The notes beneath the pieces are model-generated. The model was not told the origin of the DNA, did no database searches, and saw only the letters and a list, made by a program, of their open reading frames with translations. From JANQQZ01 sp039179915 (GTDB taxonomy: Bacteria; Planctomycetota; Phycisphaerae; Phycisphaerales; UBA1924), in assembly GCA_039179915.1 (NCBI GenBank), contig JBCDEF010000170.1, positions 1 to 5,878 on the forward strand: a stretch of 5,878 bases of DNA. Direction: 5' to 3'. Below are positions 1-5,768 of the stretch, in pieces (the stretch's first letter is position 1; each line of letters begins with the position of its first letter). Made by a program: the position numbers and the translations under genes.

Positions 1-97
1 CTCGGGCGGCTTTTTTTTCTGGCTCTTATTTATTCAGACATTTTGTTAGTTCTTTTTATTAATATTTTTTTTATTTTTTTATTTTTATTTTTTTTGG
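1..97. other. AT-rich low-complexity contig end
   Basis: After about ten GC-rich bases, this stretch is dominated by T runs (for example 11-18, 65-72, 74-80, 88-95) with scattered A. The remainder of the window is strongly GC-rich. The change is abrupt at about 96-98, inside what should be the coding region of the DHH phosphoesterase, whose reading frame downstream starts directly with recognisable family sequence. The same frame meets a stop at 47-49. No gene, tRNA or promoter can be supported here. A chimeric or low-quality contig end is the simplest reading; a genuine insertion into the gene is the alternative. Confidence 0.7.
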
Positions 98-853
98 GTC
101 GTCGTCGTTGATACGGGCACGTGGTCGCAGCTCGACGAGCTGGCCGAGTTTGTGCGAAACGCAGCGGGCCGCGTCGCCGTGGTCGACCACCACCTGCGCG
201 GCGACCCGGAAATGTCCGACATGCGGCTGCTCGAAACATCCGCGGCCGCCGCCTGCGAGCCGGTGGCCGACATCTGCCAGGCCGTGCTCGGCCTGGAGAA
301 GCCATCGGAGCTGCCCACCGATATCGCCACGCTGGTCTATCTGGGGCTGGCGACCGACACCGGCTGGTTCCGGCACTCCAACGTCAAGCCCAGCACGCTC
401 CGCCTCGCGGCCTGCCTGATCGAGGCGGGTGTGAAGCACGCCGAGCTGTTCTCGTCCGTCGAGCAATCCGAGAAGCCGGCGAGGCTCAAGATCATCGCCG
501 CGGTGCTCGGCAGCCTCGAGCTGCTCGACCGCGAGCGGATCGCGATCATGACGCTGCGGACCGCGGACATCCACGCGGCGCACGCAGGCCCCGAAGACAC
601 CGGCGGGCTGGCCGACCACGGCCTGCGGATCCAGACCGTCCGCGTCAGCGCCACGATCACCGAGGTCGAGACCGGCGGCGGCCCGCCCCGGAGCAAGATC
701 AGCATGCGCTCCAAACCGGGTCCCAAAATGATCGATGTCAACGAAGTCGCCGCCACGCTCGGCGGAGGGGGCCACGCCAACGCCGCGGGCGCCAGGCTCG
801 ACTGCTCGGTCGACGAGGCCCGCGCCCGGCTGGTCAAAGCCCTGACCCGATGA
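98..853 (+). CDS. nrnA: DHH/DHHA1 phosphoesterase, NrnA-like, 5' partial
   Basis: NrnA-type enzymes are cytoplasmic phosphodiesterases that degrade very short RNA oligonucleotides and often dephosphorylate pAp. About 251 residues remain. They begin with the family motif VDTGTWSQL (codons from 107). The signature VVDHH follows, with the DHH codons at 185-193, then the metal-ligand Asp in ATDTGWF (codon 356-358). The C-terminal DHHA1 domain ends with the substrate-binding loop GGGGHANAAG (761-790). The family is usually about 320-340 residues, so roughly 80 N-terminal residues, including the first metal-binding Asp motif (DxDxxGS type), are missing. The AT-rich block before 98 replaces them. 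GTG at 152 is an in-frame internal codon, not a believable start, because conserved sequence lies upstream of it. The gene ends in an ATGA overlap with the methyltransferase. The family assignment is strong; the exact substrate is inferred. Confidence 0.85.
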   Translation, partial: VVVVDTGTWSQLDELAEFVRNAAGRVAVVDHHLRGDPEMSDMRLLETSAAAACEPVADICQAVLGLEKPSELPTDIATLVYLGLATDTGWFRHSNVKPSTLRLAACLIEAGVKHAELFSSVEQSEKPARLKIIAAVLGSLELLDRERIAIMTLRTADIHAAHAGPEDTGGLADHGLRIQTVRVSATITEVETGGGPPRSKISMRSKPGPKMIDVNEVAATLGGGGHANAAGARLDCSVDEARARLVKALTR

Positions 854-1599
854 GACCGCCGCCGCGCCCGCCGCTCCGGGTCTTCGCGTCCACCCTGTGG
901 GACTACCCCAGCCAGCACTACGACGCCCCCGACGGCTCGACCATGCAGGGCTCGAAGCACTACGTCGGCGCGACGCCGAGCTGGATCATCTGGCAGCTGC
1001 TGATGCGCTACACCCGCGAGGGCGACCGCGTGCTCGACCCGATGTGCGGCTCGGGGACCACGCTCGATGTCTGCCGCGACCTGAAACGCGCCGGCGTCGG
1101 CTTCGACCTCGCCCCGACGCGCGACGACATCGGCCATGCCGATGCCAGGTCGCTGCCGCTCGATGCCGCGTCGGTCGATTTCGCGTTCATCGACCCGCCC
1201 TACTCGACGCACATTGACTACTCCGATGACGACCGGTGCATCGGCAAGCTGCACGCCGGCGGCCGGGACCGCGGCCGGGCGTACTACGCGGCGATGGACC
1301 GCGTCATCGCCGAGATCGATCGCGTGCTCATCCCGCGGCGGTACATGGCGCTGTATGTCAGCGATTCATGGCAGAAACGCAAGGGCAAGCAGAAGGGCAG
1401 CGCGGTGCTTGGCGGCGAGTTCATGCCGATCGGCTTCGAGCTGTTTTCACGGCTGCGCGACCGCTTCGAGCCGGTCGATATCATCGCGGTCGACCGCAAG
1501 AACGACAAGCTCGAGCGGGGCAACTACCGCAAGGCGGCCGTAGAAGGCAACTTCTTCCTTCGCGGGTTCAACTACTGCTTCATCATGAAGAAGCCATAG
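850..1599 (+). CDS. DNA N4/N6-type methyltransferase, orphan
   Basis: Predicted 249-residue S-adenosylmethionine-dependent DNA methyltransferase that adds a methyl group to the exocyclic amine of adenine or cytosine. The AdoMet-binding motif I is VLDPMCGSGTT (residues 61-71), and the catalytic motif IV is DPPY (115-118), preceded by hydrophobic FAFI. An N-terminal WDYPSQHY (17-24) and YVGATPSWIIWQLL (38-51) precede motif I, as in short methylases of this superfamily. Motif I comes before motif IV, unlike the beta-class order. No clear separate target-recognition domain is visible, so the recognition site cannot be guessed. The ATG at 850 overlaps the phosphoesterase stop (ATGA) and has no obvious Shine-Dalgarno sequence, suggesting translational coupling. 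The frame is open further upstream, but that part is a shadow of the phosphoesterase gene. No restriction endonuclease gene is adjacent. A role on an RNA substrate is not excluded, since DPPY also occurs in RNA methylases. Confidence 0.8.
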   Translation: MRPPPRPPLRVFASTLWDYPSQHYDAPDGSTMQGSKHYVGATPSWIIWQLLMRYTREGDRVLDPMCGSGTTLDVCRDLKRAGVGFDLAPTRDDIGHADARSLPLDAASVDFAFIDPPYSTHIDYSDDDRCIGKLHAGGRDRGRAYYAAMDRVIAEIDRVLIPRRYMALYVSDSWQKRKGKQKGSAVLGGEFMPIGFELFSRLRDRFEPVDIIAVDRKNDKLERGNYRKAAVEGNFFLRGFNYCFIMKKP

Positions 1600-1624
1600 C
1601 TTCGCCCCTAAACGAGGCCGAAGC
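1599..1624. terminator. Weak hairpin in convergent gap
   Basis: GCTTCG at 1599-1604 pairs with CGAAGC at 1619-1624. After one mismatch, CC 1606-1607 pairs with GG 1616-1617, leaving an eight-base loop. It begins at the last base of the methyltransferase stop codon and lies in the 51-base gap between converging genes, so it could end transcription from either side. There is no T tract on either strand, so a classical intrinsic terminator is not shown. Confidence 0.3.
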
Positions 1625-1650
1625 GCAAGCGAGGCATCCGGCGATCTTCG

Positions 1651-2997
1651 CTACCGTCTCGCCGGCTCGAGCAACGCATCGGGCGATTCGAGCAGCTTGA
1701 TGATCTCGGCCAGTGCCTGCGCAGCCAGTGCCCCGTCAACCACCCGGTGGTCGCACGCCAAGCTCAACGGCAGCAGAAGCCCGACGCGGAACATGCCGTT
1801 CTTGACCACCATGCCCTCGCGGGCCCGGCCGGCGGCAAGGATGCCCGCCTCCGGGTAGTTGATGATCGGCGTGGCGAATCGGCCGGCGTGGCTGCCGACG
1901 TTGCTGAGCGTAAAGGTCGAGCCCATCAGCTCATCGCGAGGCAGCGTACGGGCGCGGGCGCCGTTGGCCACCCGAGCGACCTCCCGACCGATCTCCAGGA
2001 CGCCAAGCGCATCGCAGTCACGGATCACCGGGACCATCAGTCCGTCGTCGGTGTCGACGGCCATGCCCAGGTGCACCGGCCGATGCCGGACGATCTCCTG
2101 CTTCTCATCATCGGTCGTCGCGTTGAGCGGCCGGAATTCGTCGCGGCTGAGCACGCGGCAGATCGCGCTGGCGACGAACGGCAGGGGGGAGACCTTCTCG
2201 CCCGATGCCGCGGCCAGCTTTTTGCGGAGCGCGTTCAGATCGGTGACATCGGCTTCGTCCATGACCGTGAAGTGCACGGCCTTGTCGACCGACTCGCGCA
2301 GCCGCTCGGCGATCTTGCGGCGGATGCCGCGGAACGGGACTGTCATGCGGTCCTGGCCTGAAGGGATGCTGACGACCTCACGCCGGGCGGGCGGGGCGGC
2401 AACGGCTCGGGCGACCGCGTCATCGGCGACCGACGGCGCGGACGTCGCCGCGCGAGCAGCGGGGGCGGGAACGCCTCCCTTGGCCGCGGCTTCGACGTCC
2501 TTCTTGGTCACCCGCCCGCCCAGGCCCGTGCCCGCGCAGGTGTTGATGTCCACGCCCAAGTCGCGAGCCAGCCGGCGCACCGCAGGCGCCGCCAGCGCCT
2601 TGCCATTGCTCGACATGCCCGGCAGGTCGTCCGAGACCGAGCCGACGACGGTGCCCGCGTCTTCGCGTTCCTCGCTTGGCTCGGGTACTTCGGCCGCGGG
2701 GGCTGGCGCAGGTTCAGCGGGCGCGGCCGCGCTGCCGCCAGCACCCTCGAACTTGATGAACGGCTCGCCGACCTTCATCATCTCGCCAGGCTCGCCGCAG
2801 AGCTCGCCGATCACGCCCGACCGCGGGGCCGGGATCTCGGCGAGCGCCTTGTCGGTCTCGACCTCGGCGATGTTCTGGTTCTCTTCGACGGTGTCGCCGA
2901 CACTGACCAGCCACTCCTTCAGCTCGGCCTCTTGCAGGCCCTCACCGATATCGGGCAGGAGGAAGATGTTGGGATCGGATGAGACTTTGCCGGCCAT
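1651..2997 (-). CDS. pdhC: 2-oxoacid dehydrogenase E2 (dihydrolipoamide acyltransferase)
   Basis: Core subunit of a 2-oxoacid dehydrogenase complex. It carries the acyl group from E1 on a swinging lipoyl arm and transfers it to CoA. The protein has 448 residues in the standard order. The lipoyl domain (about 9-84) has lipoylated Lys50 in VETDKALAEI. An Ala/Pro-rich linker follows (88-108), then the peripheral-subunit-binding domain (about 136-171, APAVRRLARDLGV to GGRVTKKDVEA). A second Ala-rich linker spans about 174-205. The catalytic domain (about 216-446) has MDEADVTDL (246-254), TFTLSNVGS (361-369) and the active site DHRVVDG (416-422; His417, Asp421). There is one lipoyl domain. The start is ATG at 2997; only a weak GAGAA lies upstream. 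The catalytic domain resembles Bacillus-type pyruvate E2, so the pdh naming is favoured, but a branched-chain substrate is possible. It is the last gene of the operon, 108 bases after E1 beta across a repeat-filled gap. Confidence 0.9.
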   Translation of the reverse strand: MAGKVSSDPNIFLLPDIGEGLQEAELKEWLVSVGDTVEENQNIAEVETDKALAEIPAPRSGVIGELCGEPGEMMKVGEPFIKFEGAGGSAAAPAEPAPAPAAEVPEPSEEREDAGTVVGSVSDDLPGMSSNGKALAAPAVRRLARDLGVDINTCAGTGLGGRVTKKDVEAAAKGGVPAPAARAATSAPSVADDAVARAVAAPPARREVVSIPSGQDRMTVPFRGIRRKIAERLRESVDKAVHFTVMDEADVTDLNALRKKLAAASGEKVSPLPFVASAICRVLSRDEFRPLNATTDDEKQEIVRHRPVHLGMAVDTDDGLMVPVIRDCDALGVLEIGREVARVANGARARTLPRDELMGSTFTLSNVGSHAGRFATPIINYPEAGILAAGRAREGMVVKNGMFRVGLLLPLSLACDHRVVDGALAAQALAEIIKLLESPDALLEPARR

Positions 2998-3014
2998 GAT
3001 TCGTTCTCGCGGCG

Positions 3015-3045
3015 GGCACTAGGCACTGGGCACTAGGCACCGGGC
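3015..3045. repeat. Heptamer tandem array, left arm
   Basis: Four consecutive 7-bp units run GGCACTA (3015), GGCACTG (3022), GGCACTA (3029) and GGCACCG (3036), followed by a partial GGC (3043-3045). The consensus is the reverse complement of the right-arm unit TAGTGCC. The array sits in the E1 beta-E2 intercistronic gap, 17 bases before the E2 start codon. It can pair with the array at 3064-3105. Confidence 0.9.
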
Positions 3046-3063
3046 TGTGTGTTTGTATCCGAC

Positions 3064-3105
3064 TAGTGCCTGATGCCTAGTCCCTGTTGCCTAGTCCCTG
3101 TTGCC
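3064..3105. repeat. Heptamer tandem array, right arm
   Basis: Six consecutive 7-bp units run TAGTGCC (3064), TGATGCC (3071), TAGTCCC (3078), TGTTGCC (3085), TAGTCCC (3092) and TGTTGCC (3099). The last four form two copies of the 14-mer TAGTCCCTGTTGCC. The array ends at the base next to the E1 beta stop codon (3106-3108, TCA on the + strand). An 18-base T/G-rich spacer (3046-3063) separates it from the left arm. CTAGTGCC at 3063-3070 is perfectly complementary to GGCACTAG at 3015-3022 and 3029-3036, and TGCCTAGT at 3074-3081 and 3088-3095 to ACTAGGCA at 3018-3025 and 3032-3039. Confidence 0.9.
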
Positions 3106-4080
3106 TCAGTACAACAACGTTTCACGGATCGCGGATTCGATCCGCTTCGAGTCGACGAGATAGTCGTTCTCGAGCTTGTAGAACGGCATGATCGTGTCGA
3201 AGCCTGTCACGCGCTGGACCGGCGCCTCCAGGTGCAGGAAGCACCGCTCCTGGATGCGGGCCGAGATCTCAGCGCCCATGCCGCCGGTCAGCGGCGCTTC
3301 GTGGACAACCACGCACCGGCCGGTCTTCTCGACCGACTGCGCGATCGTGTCGACATCCAGCGGGTAGATGGTGCGAAGGTCGATCAGCTCGATGCTGACA
3401 TCTTCCGGAGCGTTGTCGATCGCGCCGAGGCACTCGAACAGGCTCGCGCCCCAGGTGACCACGGTCAGGTCCTCGCCCTCGCTGACGACCTTGGCCTCGC
3501 CGATCGGGATCGTGTACTCGTCCTCGGGGACCTCCTCGCGGAAGCTGCGGTAGACCTTCTTTGGCTCGAAGAAGATCACGGGATCGGGGTCGCGGATCGC
3601 GCTGGTCAGCAGGCCCTTGGCGTCGTAAGGGGTGGTGGGGTAGACCACCTTGATGCCCGGCGAGTGGGCATAGATCGTCTCGGGCGAGTCGGAGTGGAGC
3701 TCTGGCGCGTGGATACCGCCGCCGACGGGCACGCGGATGGTCAGCGGCACGCTGATCGCCCCGCGGGTCCGGTTGCGGTAGCGGGCGGCGTGGTTGACGA
3801 TCTGGTCGTACGCCGGCCCGAGGAAGCCCTCGAACTGGATCTCGGGCACGGGCCGCATGCCGTTGATCGCTAAACCGATCGCGGTGCCGATGATGCCCGA
3901 CTCGGCCAGCGGCGTGTCGACCACGCGGTGCTCGCCGAACTGGGCTTGCAAGCCGTCGGTGACGCGGAAGACGCCGCCGTTGAGCCCGACGTCCTCGCCG
4001 AGGATGACGACGCGTTCGTCGCGGGCCATCTCCTGCTGGAGCGTGAGCGTGATCGCCTGAACAAGGTTGAGCGTCGCCAT
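3106..4080 (-). CDS. pdhB: 2-oxoacid dehydrogenase E1 beta subunit
   Basis: Beta subunit of the thiamine-diphosphate-dependent E1 that decarboxylates a 2-oxoacid and acylates the E2 lipoyl arm; it works with the E1 alpha encoded just upstream. At 324 residues it has typical family length. The N-terminal pyrimidine-binding domain contains ILGEDVGLNGGVFRVT (26-41) and VVDTPLAESGIIGTAIG (53-69), where Glu60 is the conserved residue that activates the cofactor. The motif HSDSPETIYAHSPGIKVVYP (129-148) follows, and the C-terminal transketolase-like domain includes VVTWGASL (207-214), DLRTIYPLD (234-242) and VVVHEAPLTGGMGAEI (257-272). The frame is open to 4317, but the start is ATG at 4080: the family sequence begins there, a GGAGGG ribosome site lies six bases upstream, and the ATG shares its A with the E1 alpha stop (TGATG). 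This overlap suggests coupled translation for equal subunits. Pyruvate or a branched-chain 2-oxoacid is the likely substrate. Confidence 0.92.
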   Translation of the reverse strand: MATLNLVQAITLTLQQEMARDERVVILGEDVGLNGGVFRVTDGLQAQFGEHRVVDTPLAESGIIGTAIGLAINGMRPVPEIQFEGFLGPAYDQIVNHAARYRNRTRGAISVPLTIRVPVGGGIHAPELHSDSPETIYAHSPGIKVVYPTTPYDAKGLLTSAIRDPDPVIFFEPKKVYRSFREEVPEDEYTIPIGEAKVVSEGEDLTVVTWGASLFECLGAIDNAPEDVSIELIDLRTIYPLDVDTIAQSVEKTGRCVVVHEAPLTGGMGAEISARIQERCFLHLEAPVQRVTGFDTIMPFYKLENDYLVDSKRIESAIRETLLY

Positions 4081-5213
4081 CAGCGGCCCTCCACGGTTGC
4101 TGCCTGCTGATTCAGACCGGCCTGCGAGGGATCCTGGCCCAGGCTGCTGGTCCGCATGGTCTCCCGCTGCCGGGCAAGATCGCCGTTGAGCTCGGCGTAC
4201 ATATCGTCGAAAAATTCGGTCGTTTCCGGTTTCTCGACGTTGATTGCCGCGTCGACGACCTCGGCCACGATCTTCTTTGCCTTGGCAACGAGCGCGTCGT
4301 TTCTCGCGTCGTCCCACGAGCCTTTCGCGGTCAGGTACTTCCGCACACGGATGATCGGATCGCGGTTCTTCCAGGCCTCGACCTCGGCCTCATCGCGGTA
4401 GCGGCGGGCGTCGTCGGCCGTGGTGTGGTCGCCCAAGCGGTATGTGACGCATTCGATAAAGCTCGGCCCCTCGCCGGCGCGGGCCCGCTTGACGGCTTCC
4501 TTGGCCGCGTAGTGCACCGCGTAGATGTCGTTGCCGTCGACGCGCACGGTCGGCATGCCGTAGGCCAAAGCCTTCTGGCAGAGTGTCTCGGAGTTCATCT
4601 GCTTCGAGCGTGGCACGCTGATCGCCCAGCCGTTGTTCTGCCCGATGAAGACCACGCCGGCCTTGAGGGTCGACGCGAAGTTCATGGCTTCGTGGAAGTC
4701 GCCCTCGCTGGTCGCGCCGTCGCCGAAGAAGGTCGCGGCGACGCCGTCGGTCTTGCGGAGCTTCTCGGCCCAGGCGATGCCGGTCGCGTGGAGCATGTGG
4801 GTGCCGATCGGGACCGACAGCGGCGTGACGTTGACGCCCTCGGGCATCTTGCTGCCGCGCTCGTCGCCCATCCAGTACATGAAGATGTAGTGCATCGGCA
4901 GGCCGTGCATGAACAGCGCCGCGTTCTCGCGGTAGCTGGGCACGATCCAGTCCTTGCCCTTCTCGAGCGCGAGCGCGACGCCCACGGCCGCGGCTTCCTG
5001 GCCCTTGTTTTGCGGATAGGTGCCCATACGGCCGGACCGCTGCAGCTTGAAGGCGATCTCGTCGAGCTCGCGGCAGGTCACCATGTGCTCGTAGAGGTGC
5101 AGCGCCTGCTCGTCGGTCATCACGCCCTTGCCGAGCTTCTCGTCGAAGTTCGCGTGCTCGTCGAGGATCGAGATGTGCTCGATGGTTGCCTGGTAGGCCG
5201 TCGTCTTTGGCAT
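4080..5213 (-). CDS. pdhA: 2-oxoacid dehydrogenase (pyruvate-type) E1 alpha subunit
   Basis: Alpha subunit of the heterotetrameric E1 enzyme, carrying the thiamine diphosphate motif. The protein has 377 residues. GRMGTYPQNKGQEAAAVG (61-78) and WIVPSYRENAALF (89-101) are typical of bacterial pyruvate-type E1 alpha. The cofactor motif runs from GDG (164-166) in FFGDGATSEGDFHEAMNFA to NN (193-194), followed by GWAISVPRSKQ (195-205). The loop TYRLGDHTTADDARRYR (257-273) corresponds to the phosphorylation loop of the mitochondrial enzymes. The position of the regulatory serine appears to be Ala267, so kinase control of that type is unlikely. A polar tail of about 25 residues follows the conserved QRETM (349-353). 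The ATG at 5213 has GGAG eight bases upstream. The gene is 18 bases after the acyl-CoA-dehydrogenase-like gene and overlaps E1 beta by one base. Branched-chain 2-oxoacids are an alternative substrate. Confidence 0.9.
   Translation of the reverse strand: MPKTTAYQATIEHISILDEHANFDEKLGKGVMTDEQALHLYEHMVTCRELDEIAFKLQRSGRMGTYPQNKGQEAAAVGVALALEKGKDWIVPSYRENAALFMHGLPMHYIFMYWMGDERGSKMPEGVNVTPLSVPIGTHMLHATGIAWAEKLRKTDGVAATFFGDGATSEGDFHEAMNFASTLKAGVVFIGQNNGWAISVPRSKQMNSETLCQKALAYGMPTVRVDGNDIYAVHYAAKEAVKRARAGEGPSFIECVTYRLGDHTTADDARRYRDEAEVEAWKNRDPIIRVRKYLTAKGSWDDARNDALVAKAKKIVAEVVDAAINVEKPETTEFFDDMYAELNGDLARQRETMRTSSLGQDPSQAGLNQQAATVEGR
4087..4092 (-). promoter_or_regulatory. Ribosome binding site of E1 beta
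   Basis: CCCTCC on the + strand reads GGAGGG on the coding strand, six bases before the ATG at 4080. It lies inside the end of the E1 alpha gene and decides the E1 beta start against the longer open frame reaching 4317. Confidence 0.75.
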
Positions 5214-5221
5214 TGCGGTGT

Positions 5222-5225
5222 CTCC
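5222..5225 (-). promoter_or_regulatory. Ribosome binding site of E1 alpha
   Basis: CTCC on the + strand is GGAG on the coding strand, eight bases before the ATG at 5213, within the 18-base gap after the upstream stop codon. It supports the chosen start and expression from a transcript shared with the upstream gene. Confidence 0.6.
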
Positions 5226-5231
5226 GGCGGC

Positions 5232-5768
5232 TTACGAGTGAACGTGCTTGTCGCCCGGGAAGGCTTTGATCGCCTCGCCGCGGGCGGTCCGGCCCTTGCC
5301 ACGCAGGTCGGTGGGGGTCTTCTCGGGGATGATGAAGAGCCCGGGGTCCTGCGTGTCGCTGAACGCCAGCGCCTCGTCGGCGGCGGCCATCATCGTGTCG
5401 TCGGCGTTGCGGTACCCGTCGCGGAACTGCTTCTCGATCTCGAGCTCGGCGAGGTCGAAGAAGTAGAACGCCGCGGCCTTGTCGCGGGCGAACTCCTCGC
5501 CCCCGTTCGAGCCGTGACGCCGCATGTCCATGTCGAGCTTGCTCAGCGTGCAGGTCCATGCGTGCAGCTGGATGCAGGCGAGCGCGAGTCGGCTCTGCGG
5601 CACCTGCCGGTTGAGCATAGCCGCGTCGTGCTTCTTGCTCATCTGCTTGAACTGGTACGTGAACTCGCTGATCAGCCTCGCCAGCCGGTCCGCGTACGGC
5701 CGGAGCTCGGGGTGCACGCTCGAGATCTCCGGGGCCTTCCTGCGGATGCCCAGGAAGACCTCGGACAT
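5232..5768 (-). CDS. Acyl-CoA dehydrogenase-like C-terminal region, 5' truncated
   Basis: The visible protein (about 178 residues from ATG 5768; TTG 5774 is also possible) looks like the C-terminal helical region of a very-long-chain/ACAD9-like acyl-CoA dehydrogenase. VHPELRPYADRLARLISEF resembles the VHPEL segment of that family. MLNRQVPQSRLALACIQLHA followed by TCTLSKL matches the helix pattern that precedes the C-terminal extension. Full-length enzymes are about 550-650 residues, so the FAD- and substrate-binding domains with the catalytic base would lie upstream and are absent. The listed start is only the limit of the open frame: sequence beyond about 5746 belongs to the opposite arm of an inverted repeat, and the frame hits a stop at 5778-5780. 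The true gene therefore probably continues elsewhere. It ends with TAA 18 bases before E1 alpha, suggesting one operon. An acyl-CoA dehydrogenase would act on the acyl-CoA products of a 2-oxoacid dehydrogenase or on fatty acyl-CoA. The family call rests on recalled similarity. Confidence 0.6.
   Translation of the reverse strand: MSEVFLGIRRKAPEISSVHPELRPYADRLARLISEFTYQFKQMSKKHDAAMLNRQVPQSRLALACIQLHAWTCTLSKLDMDMRRHGSNGGEEFARDKAAAFYFFDLAELEIEKQFRDGYRNADDTMMAAADEALAFSDTQDPGLFIIPEKTPTDLRGKGRTARGEAIKAFPGDKHVHS

Noticed and set aside
121..849. Upstream extension of the methyltransferase frame
   Set aside because: The frame is open from 121, but this part is Arg-rich and overlaps the well-supported phosphoesterase frame. 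Methyltransferase-like sequence starts only after the ATG at 850.
337..1254. A 305-codon minus-strand frame opposite the phosphoesterase and methyltransferase
   Set aside because: It is antisense to two genes with clear conserved motifs, and its own translation shows no recognisable domain. Long antisense frames are expected at this GC content.
1859..3022. A 387-codon plus-strand frame opposite E2
   Set aside because: Its Ser/Ala/Arg-rich translation mirrors the codon pattern of the E2 gene, which has complete lipoyl, binding and catalytic domains.
3015..3105. Possible CRISPR array or intrinsic terminator in the repeat-filled gap
   Set aside because: The units are 7 bp and contiguous, without spacers, which rules out CRISPR. 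No T tract follows the potential stem on the operon strand, and the operon continues into E2, so a simple terminator is not supported.
4081..4317. Upstream extension of the E1 beta frame
   Set aside because: It overlaps the E1 alpha C-terminus, has low-complexity Arg-rich sequence, and the ATG at 4080 has a good ribosome site and matches the usual family N-terminus.
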